In this document: piece by piece, positions 1 through 9,785 of the stretch | How positions within the stretch are numbered: position 1 is the first letter of the stretch | How the letters are laid out: each line of letters opens with the position of its first letter | From: Schizophyllum amplum | Taxonomy: Eukaryota; Basidiomycota; Agaricomycetes; Agaricales; Schizophyllaceae | Length of the DNA stretch: 46,528 bases | Reading direction: 5' to 3' | Assembly (NCBI GenBank): GCA_007026445.1 | Contig: VDMD01000161.1 | Location: 1-46,528 of the forward strand | Made by a program: the position numbers and the translations under genes | Notes under the pieces: generated by a model | Databases searched by the model: none | Told to the model about the DNA's origin: nothing | Seen by the model: the letters and a program-made list of their open reading frames with translations, nothing else

Positions 1-63
1 TCGAGGAAGTGGACAAGATGTGGATCAGACGTAGACAGCCTAATTACTGCCGCGTCAACAATA

Positions 64-260
64 GGGCTGCTCAATTCTAAAAAATCGGGTATTCCCAAAA
101 TGGAAAGAGGTCGCGCCGCGAGCTCTCCGCGCTGGGTTTCCGTCTGTACCACCATCTCTCGACGTGCTGCCGCTCGGGCAAGTAGCTGTAAACCTTCGAT
201 AATTTGGTCTGCACGCACCTGAGCAAGAATGAGGCTGGTATCTTTCTCCGACGGGCCGCA
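64..260 (+). repeat. Left terminal inverted repeat of the TA-flanked element
   Basis: Pairs with 770-974 on the other strand. The outer part (64-205) is nearly perfect. After that substitutions accumulate and matching fades by about 260. Confidence 0.75.
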
Positions 261-769
261 ATGCGCCTTGCACTCGTAAAGTCGCTCGTGATGCGTCCTC
301 GCAGACATGTTGAGGCCTGCGGCCGACTGTCATGCCGTGGAAGTCGCTTGTAAACCTCTGATAATTGATCCTCTGTATGCTAGACCAGCAGAAATTGCTG
401 GAACAGTGTCTTCTCCTGCCAGGAGGATGTCGGGGGGGGGAAAGCATCCGCTATGATTGAGTCTAAGTATGCAATTATCTTGTTCAGAGGTGCATAGACA
501 TGTCAAAAGGTTCAGTAGAATACGCTCAGAGATCCTGTATGCAAGACACAGGCCAAGGAGCCCATTAGCGGGTTCTAGCAGCTCGGAAGGGCTTGTGCAC
601 ATCAAGAGCCACATGTCGAAGCGCCACGGAACACATCAAAGTCACAGTTCATGTTCGAATGCACATATATATGTTTATCTGAGGTTTAAAGGTACTTTAG
701 GGAGCGCCAGTGCGTTGAGGAATGCGGTACAGACGAGAAACGGGCGCGACGACGCAGGACACGAGTGGT

Positions 770-974
770 AGGAGCATCACGGCCCGTGTGGATGAGATAC
801 AAGGTCCATTCTTGCTCAAGTGCGTGCACACCGATTTATCGGATGTTTACAGCTACTTTCCCGAGCGGCAGCACGTCGAGAGATGGTGGTACAGACGGAA
901 ACCCAGCGCGGAGAGCTCGCGGCGCGACCTCTTTCCATTTTGGGAATACCCGATTTTTTAGAATTGAGCAGCCC
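770..974 (-). repeat. Right terminal inverted repeat of the TA-flanked element
   Basis: Reverse complement of 64-260. Translating both arms outward gives the same peptide in opposite orientations, which is how the repeat was noticed. That shared peptide is a by-product of the repeat, not a gene. Confidence 0.75.
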
Positions 975-976
975 TA

Positions 977-2089
977 ATGCCAAAGTTGCCTTTATGCCTC
1001 ACAAGGGCAACCCTGTTTTCAGACAATCACAATGCAACTTTCGACGAACACGGGTTCCTTCATTGCACGCTATATACATGGTACAGCTAACTTGATGCAC
1101 ACAAACTAGCGTTCAGAACATATATACACAGCGACAGGAACCTTGGGAATAGTCAGTGGGCTGTAAGATGCAAGGACCAGGCGAAACGGAAGATCATTGG
1201 TTGAAGACATTGTATTTGTGAAAGAGTATCGTCATACGAATACGTCGCGACTGTGCATATAATCATATCGAAGGAAGGACATAGACCTACCGAGAGATGG
1301 TGAAGGGAGGGACTAAGGAAGTTGCGGAGGTGGAGCAGGGCAAGCTTGAGGTTATCGCCAAAATTGGATAGCAGACAGAGAAGCAGAACGAGTCGCGGAA
1401 GGCAGAGACAGATCGACAAAAGTCTGGAGGAGCAAGTCAGCATGACGTTCATAGGATGTAGCAACGGATGGGATCAGTATTAGCATGGAAAATCATCAAA
1501 TGCGCCGCTCTTTGAGACGATGCATAAGTGCTTGACTTCTATTTGGTTCATCACAATGAAGACATAGAGTTGTACTCACCAGCAGCAGATGGCGATCGTG
1601 CAGACAAACGACGAGAGGAAGCAAGCAAGCCCTATATACCAGGCACCTGAAAGAATGCCAATGAGTACGGATGCAGGCATAACTGCAACGACGATGAAGG
1701 CTCGGAAATTTGGGTATAAGTGTAACGTTTCATTAACCCGAAGGCTTCGAAGTAGCGATTCTTTTTTCTCTCGTCATCGCCAGCAGGAAGAAGGGACACT
1801 CACCAGAGATCCGAGCTGCATCGCCCAGTCGCGAAGCATAGTCGTGGTCGAGAACAGAACAAGGGACAAGGATAAAGAACGCGAAATTTTCGAAAGTAGA
1901 CCGCGTCACTTGAGGGCAGGCTGATGTTAACCACGTGCCATCACGCTGCCATGCACCGTCGCTGGTGATGGCCAAATAAGGTTGGACCTTTCTCCACCGC
2001 TCTTTCACACAGACCACGCCCTAATTTTCTGCATCGTCTTTCCTGTCTCTCTCTCTTCGCTCACGACACCGAGAACTCTCACGATAGCC
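977..2089. other. No resolvable gene; possible remnant of a minus-strand membrane protein
   Basis: No clean gene model fits this stretch. On the minus strand, 1575-1700 encodes a strongly hydrophobic segment (reading FIVVAVMPASVLIGILSGAW and onward, followed by a donor-like GTGAGT). A second donor-like site lies near 1802, downstream of MLRDWAMQLG. The phases of the two pieces do not agree, and the next candidate exon (about 1300-1435) meets a stop. This could be a decayed gene, a gene broken by an indel, or chance. The plus-strand part next to 2090 is the presumed promoter of the Cut8 gene. Confidence 0.3.
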
Positions 2090-3252
2090 ATGGCCAACGT
2101 CTTGCCACCCACCCCCGATTTCCACCCGCGCACCGTTGCGCACGCGCCCTCCCCTTTTGGCTTTGGCTTCGGCCTAGGGTCGGGCGCGATGCAGCCGTCG
2201 CATACCTTCGGAATGCAGGCCACGCATGCCTTTGCCTCGCAAGCATCTCTAGCGCCACTCATGAACAGCGCTTCGCGTGTGCAGAAGCGGCGCCACGAAG
2301 GCGACGATGAGCAGCAGCCGCGGCGCCCGCTATCACGCGATGCGTCGATGGACCGTTCGCCACCACCCGAGCGCCCCCGCAAAGCCCTCGTCAAGCGGGG
2401 CCCGCATGACCCAAGCCGACCTCCCAGGCCGCTTACAGAGCAAGGAGAACAAGTCACCCGGAGCAGAGGAGGAGGAGCATGACGTGGACGTGGGGGTCCT
2501 GTTGGGTAAGTGACCGCCGATCTTCTCAAGTTCGTCGTTGCTCATGCATTTCCAGCCAACCTCCCTCCGCAGTCGCTTCTGCCGATGCTCACTGCGCTCG
2601 TTACGCAGCAGCCTCAACTCAAGCGCACGATCCTGAACTTGATCCCCGGCCGACGCTCGAGAGCGCACTTCAGACCCTCGCTACGGCAGCCAAGAAGCTC
2701 TCCGACTCATACCCTTACTCTGGCCCCCAGGCGCCGGCGCCCACCTTCGGCTTCGGCGCCTCCGCCCCCTCACCCTTCGCCCACCGCAACAACACCAGCC
2801 CATGCGGGAGTCGTACATCACAGATCGCCTCCGGCCGCACGTAGATGAGTTCGTGTCCGCGTGCACATCGTATCTTCCCTACTTCTCGTACACTACCACA
2901 CCGGCGCCGGGAAAACCGAAGGAGAAGCCGCACGCCATGGAGACGTACCTTTTCCTCGAGGCGCTGACGCAGCACGTGTATGCACAGCAGCCACTGTCGC
3001 AGGCATCGCTTGCCCAGGCCTTCCTGCCGCGGCTCATGGAAGAATGGGCGGCCTGGGTGGAGGGTGTGGACGAGGTGGTGAATCGGCAAGGTGGCATGTA
3101 TGGGAGCGATGTGGTGCGTTCCTGGGAGCGTGGACTGGGACTATTTCGCTGGTCGGGATGGAGAGTGGTCGCAGGGGATGCGTGGTGTGCGGAATCGGTG
3201 GGTGGTCAAAGTGGGCTGGCTCGTTGGGCGCTCGCAACCCATGGAGCTGTAG
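2090..3252 (+). CDS. cut8: Cut8/STS1-type tethering factor for nuclear proteasome (frame interrupted)
   Basis: Cut8/Sts1 anchors the 26S proteasome to the nuclear envelope and is needed for mitotic protein turnover. The N-terminus starts MANVLPPTPDFHPR, followed by an FGFGFGLG stretch, a basic KRRHE patch and SPPPERPRKALVKR. The family core continues as DVDVGVLLANLPPQSLLPML, then ESALQTLATAAKKL, RLRPHVDEFVSACTSYLPYF and EEWAAWVEGVDEVVNRQGGM, ending in VRNRWVVKVGWLVGRSQPME. One 50-nt intron lies at 2506-2555 (GTAAGT...CAG). The frame changes four times without splice signals: an extra G in the run at 2397-2400, a missing C at 2644-2647, a missing C at 2799-2801 and an extra G at 3137-3139. The changes cancel, so the conserved C-terminus and stop at 3250-3252 are reached. 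Family identity is certain. Whether the frameshifts are assembly errors or real decay cannot be told from sequence alone. Confidence 0.85.
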
Positions 3253-3653
3253 ACATTGCACTCTGGACCGCCTGCTTTGTTATGACTGGTTACGCCTCAC
3301 GATATCTGTCAACCTGCTCACTGTCATGTCTGTCACTCACATCGTACATCATCTTGTGTAAGTATCCCAATCGTTCATGTTAGGACATGTGTAGGCCTAT
3401 GCTCGATATACATGCTCGCAGTTGCTACGACAGGGACCAGATTTGACTTGACTCTGAACCTGCTCTGAGTCTGAACGAGTAAATCGATGGCGCCGGCACC
3501 TCGGACCGGAAGCACGACAATGAATCACAAAGCGGACGACCGCCACGTGCGCCGAAAATTCTGAATTTGTTCAACTTCTCGCCGTCGCGCTCCGTGACGC
3601 GCCCGAAGAAATTGCAGAGATCTTGGAGGCGGGACGACCCCTCGCGCCCATGT
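3253..3653. other. Intergenic: 3' end of Cut8 gene and promoter of the next gene
   Basis: No supported coding region. The reading frame that runs into the next gene is open upstream of its first good ATG, but that part reads as basic low-complexity sequence. I see no TATA box or repeat of note. Confidence 0.5.
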
Positions 3654-5229
3654 ATGCTCGCAGGGTGCTCCCGCGCTGTATCCTCCGCCAATAGCCGACT
3701 TGACCCGCTGCAGTCCGTCTTTCGTGCCGCCGCGGGCCGCGCCTGGTACAGGACTGCCGTCGCCGCGCATGGCCATGCCAAACCAGAGTGAGTACTCTGG
3801 CTTGCTGCAGAGACATAGCCTTACATATGCAGTAGTCCGACGCAGTCGGTACGACTGCGTGGTCGTATGTCGCGCAAGTTACCGGAGTACATCCTCGCTC
3901 GACGGAAAGGCCAGCCGTATGACGAGCCCCCTCCCGCACCGCAAGGAGAGCGCGTCACGGAATCGAACATTATCACTACTCCCACTACCAATAAACCCGA
4001 TACCCAAACGCGTCGACGCCGAAGTACCGATCGCAACCTCCCCTCTGCCCCCGGACCTCCACTCCCGCCCCTCCCATCTCCCACCAGCCGCAAGACGCTC
4101 CTCGAAAACATATACACATTATGTGCTCGCGGAACGCCCCTCCCCACTCTTCTCGACTATCATGCCGCGTCCCCCTTCCAGTCGCGCGCGTCGCTGCACG
4201 CCCTGCTGCAAAAGGCCGTTCGCGAGCGTGCCTTCGGGTCTGTCGCATGGATCGCGCGCGCTATGCGCTCTGCAGGCATGCACGTTGATCCGCGACTCGC
4301 AGTACGCGCCCTCGTCAAGTCCGGGTACTGGGAGCGCGCGTGGACCCTCGCGCAGACGCACGCGGGCCGTCCCCCGACCTCCGACGCGCTCGCACGTGCA
4401 GAGGTGCCGTTGGAGATTTGGCGCGAGTTCACGCGCGCGCTGCACGTCGACTCCCTGCGCCTTCGTATCCGCCGAAGGCTGCGGGACCGCAAGATGGAGG
4501 GCTCACCTCCGCTCCCGGTCCGCCAATGGCTCGAACATGTGCCGGCGTACATCCCGGAGAACCTTGCGCAGCTCCATCCGGTGGACGCGTACGGCCTCAT
4601 CCGTGCACTCATTCTGGCGGACCGCCGACGGTTTGGCGTGCAACTCGCGATGGCGTACTTCAAGAGTTTAGGCCCAGATCTGCCACCGTCGCGCGTGCGC
4701 CACTGCCTGGACATTGTTAACCTCATCGTCGCCTTTGCTTATCCGCTACGCGGGCTGCGGCAATTTCACCAGGCCAACACAGCCGCGCAGTTATTGGTCT
4801 CGCTGCACCCTTCCTTCCGCCCCACCCCGTCTACGCTATTTCTGCTCTTACGACCTCTGAAGCACGCGAAGAGATGCGGCACGATTGCTGTGAGCGCTCT
4901 GCAGTTCTACACCCGACGATGGGGCGAGTGTGTCGTCCAATGCGCGCGTTCGACGTCGGGCTATCAATCTCTGCATCAAGGAGAAGCGGTGGGACTTGGT
5001 GCGCGCGCTCTTGGCCCACCAGCGCGCGCGTGGTCTGTCTGACGAGGAGATCTTGGGACGTACGCTCGCGGAACACAGGCGAGGAAGACGACGCGGACCA
5101 GCGCCTGCGCGCAAGACATTCGAGACGGGCGCAGGCCGGGAGCGGAGATTGTGGCGCCGGCTGCATGGCGTTGGCCGGGTGGTCGGCTTCCGCGGCAGGA
5201 AGTGGCTCGCTGCACGGCGCGGGAGGTGA
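3654..5229 (+). CDS. Probable mitochondrial helical-repeat (PPR-like) protein
   Basis: The chosen start opens MLAGCSRAVSSANSRLDPLQ, an arginine- and serine-rich, acid-free N-terminus that looks like a mitochondrial presequence. A 45-nt intron (3788-3832) joins AKP to DSPTQSVRLRGRMSRKLPEY. The body consists of paired amphipathic helices of about 35 residues, with segments such as LLQKAVRERAFGSVAWIARA, LAVRALVKSGYWERAWTLAQ and INLCIKEKRWDLVRALLAHQ. This resembles fungal PPR/TPR-type organelle RNA factors. No catalytic motif is visible, so RNA binding is inference. The frame is broken at the GGGG run 4921-4924: one extra G separates FYTRRWG from ASVSSNARVRRRAINLC. The C-terminus after about 5075 is uncertain because two frames stay open. 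It lies downstream of cut8 on the same strand. Confidence 0.65.
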
Positions 5230-5568
5230 CTCGGCGAGCCGAGCAATGCCCAATATATTGAAAGACAAAGTGAGGGCGTTATTAGTGTCATCAATAAAAC
5301 ACTTTCCATTGCTGTAGCTGCTGGGGATCGGCGTCGCAAGTCGTTCAGTGTGCATGCATGGGGGGACACCGCCCGCGCGTGTCGCGATCCCACTTTGTTG
5401 ATATATTGATCGTGCATCGATTCTGGCTGTCCTGCCAGAGAGCCCGATGGAACGATTGACGCACTGACAGCGTCTGCGCCTCCGGGGACTCGACAGACGT
5501 CCGTCGCGGGCACAGCGAGGAATATAAAGGCAACGGCAATGTGAGCGATAAAGGACAACGACCACACC
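5230..5568. other. Intergenic with polyadenylation-like and TATA-like signals
   Basis: AATAAA at 5293-5298 could be the poly(A) signal of the gene ending at 5229. TATAAA at 5523-5528 lies 41 bp upstream of the next ATG at 5569. Long antisense frames here and over the flanking genes show no family resemblance and are treated as chance. Confidence 0.45.
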
Positions 5569-6309
5569 ATGGCACCACGCTCAGAGCGCATCGTCGGAAT
5601 CTCTTGTGAGCAGCGTAAATCCCTTGGCCAACGTGAGTTTGCAGCTGACACGCTTCTTTCAGGCGTCACCGTTGGCGCCGGCCCTCGCGGCGACACGGAC
5701 ATGCTGGCGCGCGTCGCTATTGTCGGCTTCGACGGCAACACGATCCTCGACGTTTATGTCGCGCCGACGAGCCCCGTCACCGACTACCGGGAGGCCAAGA
5801 CCGGTATCAAGGCGGCGTACTTGCATTCTTGTACGTGCCAGTGTGCCACCCGCCGCCTTTTGTGGCGTTGCTGACCAGCGTTCAGCTCGAGCGCAGAATA
5901 TCCGCACGGTATACACTACGGTGTGCAACATCCTGCGCAACAAGGTCGTCGTCGGCTACTCGCTCTGGCTCGATTTTGCGGTCCTCGGTATCCAGCACCC
6001 GGCCAAGGACACGCGCGACAATGCCCTCTACCTCGTATGTGCATCGATAGCAGTACTGATAGACGCTCACTGATCTCGCCCCAGCCTTACCGCACTGCGC
6101 TCCGCACTCAACACATGGCCGGCCTCAAGACTCTGGCCTGGCGCTTCCTCGGTCGCAATATCTCTGAATGTTACATGGACCCCATCGAGCACGCACGCGT
6201 CGCCGTCGACCTCTATCGCACCTACATGACTGACTGGGAAGGCTCCATTGCTTCGCGCAAGTGGCCCTGCGACCTTCCGCCCGGCCACTTCTCGTCATAC
6301 TACAAATAG
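5569..6309 (+). CDS. REX4-like DEDDh exonuclease-fold protein, probably catalytically impaired
   Basis: Four exons (5569-5614, 5663-5830, 5886-6034, 6085-6309) sum to 588 nt and encode 195 residues. The order of motifs is that of RNA exonuclease 4 (RNase T/DEDDh fold): an opening strand IVGISCEQ, then VGAGPRGDTDMLARVAIVGF, PVTDYREAKTGIKAAYL, KVVVGYSLWLDFAVLGIQHP, DTRDNALYLPYRT and a final helix DPIEHARVAVDLYRTYMTDW. In active enzymes the first motif is DCE, while here residue 12 is Ser (SCE). The last motif normally has His-x4-Asp (HSSVEDA-like), but here it reads YMDPIEHA. Loss of these metal ligands suggests a pseudo-exonuclease, perhaps an RNA-binding or regulatory paralogue. Fold assignment is strong and loss of activity is inference. 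The start follows a TATA-like box and ends in a compact protein lacking the basic N-terminus of true REX4. Confidence 0.75.
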
Positions 6310-6786
6310 GCGCCTCCGCTCCGTGACCCTTAGATCTACTCTACTCCGATCACCTAATTCTCCTGCATCCCTCCCGCGATGCTTCTCTCGCTCTCACGTA
6401 GCTTATCTGCCCGCCCCTGGTTTGGGCCTAGTCATTGTCGGTCGCCCTGTCGCTGTCGTTGTCATTGTATTGTATCGACGCTGTCGCTGTCGCTGTCACT
6501 CCCATACGCTCTTATGTTGTACTGTACTTGGCCACCACACGCCTAATGTGCTCCTGTTATCTTCCCGGTAGCATACGATGACTTGATAATTCTATATAGA
6601 CTAGATATATGGGCACTGCAGCTCTATTATCGCCTTGAACGACCGTAATACACGAATAACGATCAATTTATTGCAGCGCACGCGCTAAAAGTCCCCGTCT
6701 CCACCGTCAAACGGCCGGCCGTGTAGCAATATGACATTCAGTACCACCGTCATGTCCGGGCGCATGCACCTTGCTGATGGAGCAGT
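6310..6786. other. Intergenic region between convergent genes
   Basis: The REX4-like gene (+) and the carrier gene (-) converge here. No coding signal was found. A GTCGCT-like imperfect tandem repeat is listed separately. Confidence 0.5.
6437..6499. repeat. Imperfect GTCGCT/GTCATT hexamer repeat
   Basis: About ten degenerate copies of a GTCGCT-like hexamer are visible, purest at 6479-6499. It lies in the presumed 3' untranslated or intergenic region. Confidence 0.55.
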
Positions 6787-8325
6787 CTAATGCCGCGTCT
6801 GCATACCGCAATGTCATTGAGTTGAACGCGCCGCGGGAGTCTCGTGCCATCACGCACCTTCTCTGCGTCAAGCGCGCGCAATATCGACTCGTATACCAGC
6901 AAGGCGCACGCGTTAACAGGGAAGGCCCGCAAGATACAAGGAGCTAGCCCTCGGTAGAAGCCCCGCGGCCCGTCCTTGCGATATATCTCCCGAGCGACAG
7001 AGAGGAAGGACGGCCGTTTCAGTGCTGTAGCGCCGACACCAGGATACGGCTCGGGATACGGGTGCGCCATCATGCGACTGGCAGAGAAGTTAGAATGCGC
7101 GGGCTTCCACAGGCACGGAACATGCACGCACTTCTTCACTGTGTCTGCGGGTATTCCCAACGTCCAGAATACCAGGGACGCGAACCCGCCAGACAGGAAG
7201 TTCGCTGTTGGCGTGCTGATTTGCTGAGACAGACATAAGCACTGGTCCTGCCGTGGCGTGACAAGTGAGCCGAAAATGCCCACCTCAAACCGGGAAAACC
7301 CGCGCATAAACGCCTCCACGGACAAGAACATCCAGAAGAAGTTTGTACGCATCATGACTGTCCCCGTGAAGCCCGACCATAGCCCGGACACCCCTTGGAC
7401 GCGTACGATCTGTCGTATGCAGTCTATGGGACTTTTGAATTGCCTGTCCGCGGCATGCCGCTGCTGTTGCAGCTGCAGCTTAACTTCGCTCCATCGCATC
7501 AGGCAAGCCGATATGATGAACTGACTGTAAGTACATACCTTTGATCTGTTCCACGGGCGTGGCGACGATCGTGCTGAGCCAACCGCTATGTCACTATGAC
7601 TCTCTTCTCTTGGAGGGCATGACACATACCTCGTAGTCCCTGCAAAGCCGTTAGCACCCCTCTTCGCCACCGTAGGCCAATTTTGCACATACCTGCCAAC
7701 AAGCCCGCAAACCCATGTCCGAGAAGAGTCAAGCGCGGGGTGCCCGAGCCTGGGGTGGACTCAACGAAGCCAGCGTCGCGCAGATGAAGGCGGTAAACAT
7801 GCAGACTTCCCATCAACAGAGAATCGATGATAGACCAGCCGAGGGCGGGAGGAGTGGCGCCCTTGTACAGCGCAAGCGGGCCCTCGTTTCGAACGGTCTT
7901 CACAAACGCTTCCCATGCGCTGTGATACTGCTGGACCTGCACCCGCGTCTTGATCGTGTCGAATCTAGAGGTAACGCGCAACTGTTGTTACCGCAAGCTC
8001 ATGTTCTGCAAAGTTCGGTGAGATAGCGAAGCGGAAAGACGAGGAGAGACACACCATTGCGTGGTATGAGCGCACCCATGCCCAACAGCCACCTGAAAAG
8101 CTGTCAGACGCATGCAGGCCAGGCGCGTCGCGTCTACATGGATGTCTTTTGTCACGCACTTTGGTTAAACCTTGGTGTCACGGGATCGCATCGAGTATTA
8201 GCGGGACTACCGACTGATGTCTTGGCTGAAAGGCGTTCGAACTCACCACTCCCTACACCAGCAACTCCGCCCACAAGCCTGCTGCGCTCTACTGGCTGTG
8301 CGGTTGTGTTCGGCTCAGTACTCAT
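6787..8325 (-). CDS. SLC25-family mitochondrial carrier
   Basis: An inner-membrane solute carrier with three repeats of about 100 residues. The repeat signatures are VGHGFDTIKTRVQVQQ, ATPVEQIKVKLQLQQQ and IPADTVKNRMMAHPYP. The second halves of the repeats contain EGPLALYKGATPP, QGVSGLWSGFTGT and DGPRGFYRGLAPCILRAFP. My model has nine exons: 8247-8325, 8076-8100, 7693-7964, 7630-7639, 7539-7585, 7263-7483, 7132-7223, 6858-7077 and 6787-6798. They sum to 978 nt and give 325 residues, the usual carrier length. Exons of 25 and 10 nt are unusual but are needed to keep both frame and signature intact. The start MSTEPNTTAQPVERSRLVGG fits a short cytosolic tail. The substrate cannot be read from the sequence. 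The signatures resemble amino-acid or carnitine-type carriers more than ADP/ATP carriers. The gene is divergent from the small gene at 8874. Confidence 0.88.
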
Positions 8326-8873
8326 GACGGACACTGGTTGGACACCGTACAAAGGAACGTGGCGAATCGCGATCAACCAACTAACAAGCTTCGGCCAATG
8401 CCGAAGCTCTCACGTGTGCGGTCCGGCACCCGCCGTTCAACCACCCCTATCGCTGTGGGTCTCGACCGCGACGATGCAACAGCCCAGGTCAAACCTCAAG
8501 ACAATTTTGCGGCCGATTTTTTCACTGGCGTGGGCGATGGGCAAGATCTCTACCTCACCTCACCTCTATCCCATAGAGGGTATCCGTATATTGCCCAATA
8601 AACGCGGGGGCGCGCCGGAATCTAGACCGCAATCAGACGTGGCGATGTGGGTCTAACTGTATCGACGCCCGGGCGAGAGTCGACTGGGTCGTGGTCGCGT
8701 CTTAAGATCTCATCCTAGAGAGGAGGCGAGGGTGGGGCGGGGCAGTATATAATCCAGGAAGCAGGGCCTGCTTCTACATCACAGAGCTTCGCACTCACTC
8801 GCATTCATACACCCTCGCGCACTTCTCGAGCTTCTATTCCCTGCTCAATAGCCACATCCACTTGACATCCGCA
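8326..8873. promoter_or_regulatory. Shared upstream region of two divergent genes, with GC-rich element
   Basis: 548 bp lie between the start codons of the carrier (-) and the small membrane-protein gene (+). GGTGGGGCGGGG at 8731-8742 lies just before a TATA box and resembles a GC box. Antisense and sense frames crossing the region have no family features. Confidence 0.45.
8746..8752 (+). promoter_or_regulatory. TATA box (TATATAA)
   Basis: TATATAA lies 122 bp upstream of the ATG at 8874. It is followed by a CT/CA-rich leader typical of fungal transcription starts. Confidence 0.6.
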
Positions 8874-9171
8874 ATGATGTTCGGCCACAGCCTCACGTCC
8901 ACCTGGGCTAACGCTTTCGCTGGCCGGTCGCGGGTGAGTGACACGATGGCGCGGTCAAGAGTACAGTCGCTGAGGAACGCCACAGTCATTTGGTATCTGG
9001 GTCACTCTTGAAGCACTCTGCGGTGCTGGCGTCTTTGCCATGTATGGCCGACCCATGTGTGTATATATGTCCTGCATGGTCTGCGTTCTTGCTGACAGCT
9101 ACCTCGTCAGGTTGCAATCTGCTCGGGCACGGGCCACTGAGCGCCTTACAGCAACAAATCGGAGTCTGTAA
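8874..9171 (+). CDS. Small 67-residue protein with one membrane span, unknown function
   Basis: Three exons (8874-8933, 8986-9056, 9099-9171) total 204 nt. The introns are 52 and 42 nt, with GTGAGT...CAG and GTGTGT...CAG borders and branch-like CTGAG and CTGAC. The product starts MMFGHSLTSTWANAFAGRSR, continues with a hydrophobic span FGIWVTLEALCGAGVFAMYG and ends in a basic tail RPIYLVRLQSARARATERLT. Size, a Ser/Arg-rich N-terminus without acids, and one span followed by positive charge resemble small accessory subunits of mitochondrial inner-membrane complexes. I cannot place it in a named family. Support comes from the TATA box, the ATG pair, clean introns and a consistent frame. An ATG at 8877 is an equal start candidate. 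It converges with the Con-6 gene. Confidence 0.6.
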
Positions 9172-9341
9172 CAAATCCCGTCTTGCCCCGTTCCACCACT
9201 TCTCTGGCCCCGGATTTATCTCCCACTGTATCATACCATGCAATATTGAAACGTTGAAAAGGAAAACAGCGTACTTGAGCTTGCGTACTCGAATACAATT
9301 ACAATTGGTGTCGTTGTCCAAGGTACATAGTAAACTTATGT

Positions 9342-9785
9342 CTACGCGTCAAATTCGACATTGTTCTCCTCCAGGATGTCACGGGCGTTCTGCTTCGCCT
9401 CGTCGCCAACGTTGGGGTCTATTGGCAATCAACATAGAGCGGAAGAGTGATGACTGTGCACATACTGTGCAGAGTGGCCTTGTAGCCGCCCATACGCTGA
9501 TTGTGATGTTCTTCACCGGAAGTCGCTAGATAATGTTAACAAGCGCAGAAGGGCCCAGCCAAGCTCACTCACCAGAGGAAGACTTGGAAGGAGCTTTGGC
9601 GTCGGCGTCGACACCCATCTCGTCGAGACGCTCAGCCGCACTCTGCTTCACGTCGTCGCCGATCTTCGGGTTGTGAAGAGTCGCCTTGAGACCGCCAGCG
9701 ACGCGGTTGGAGTTCTTGCCCTCTGCAAATGGAATAAGCGGGCGGAGACGCAAGACGTGTCGCGCGACTGACCAGAAGCAGACAT
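9342..9785 (-). CDS. Con-6 (conidiation-specific protein 6) family protein
   Basis: Con-6 proteins are small, soluble, hydrophilic stress- or development-induced proteins made of about 35-residue motifs. Two copies are visible: NRVAGGLKATLHNPKIGDDV followed by KQSAAERLDEMG, and QRMGGYKATLHNPNVGDEAK followed by QNARDILEENN. The first exon is only 13 nt (MSAS, 9773-9785), followed by an intron at 9727-9772. Two further introns place the second motif in frame: one with borders GTGAGT...TAG near 9525-9570, and one near 9422-9475 that joins CACA to ACCCC. The protein ends NNVEFDA. A TATATAA box lies 91 bp upstream. Molecular function is not established for the family, and desiccation- or light-associated expression is known from Neurospora. 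Confidence 0.88.

Larger units (their letters stand above)
62..976. mobile_element. Foldback/MITE-like element with long inverted repeats and TA flanks
   Basis: The sequence from 64 inward matches the reverse complement of the sequence ending at 974. The two arms are almost identical for about 140 bp and still recognisable for about 190 bp. Each arm begins GGGCTGCTCAATTC and is flanked outside by TA (62-63 and 975-976), which fits a TA target-site duplication. The interior of about 500 bp has no transposase-like reading frame, so this looks like a non-autonomous element. A TA duplication and long inverted repeats are typical of Tc1/mariner-type or PiggyBac-adjacent MITEs. The superfamily assignment is inference, and TA is palindromic, so it could also be the end of the repeat. 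Confidence 0.7.

Noticed and set aside
55..447. Minus-strand frame sharing a peptide with a plus-strand frame at 765-977
   Set aside because: The shared peptide comes from the inverted repeat, so it is not evidence of a duplicated gene.
1153..1464. Minus-strand leucine/cysteine-rich frame that could be a membrane protein
   Set aside because: Could not be connected in frame to the hydrophobic segment at 1575-1700, and composition alone is not enough.
3700..4671. Long plus-strand open frame of 323 codons overlapping the PPR-like gene
   Set aside because: It is the +1 shadow of a GC-rich coding exon, rich in Arg/Pro/Ser with no family features. The other frame shows ordered helical repeats.
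4848..5741. Minus-strand open frame of nearly 300 codons
   Set aside because: It overlaps the 3' part of the PPR-like gene and the start of the REX4-like gene on the other strand, is low complexity, and has no recognisable domain.
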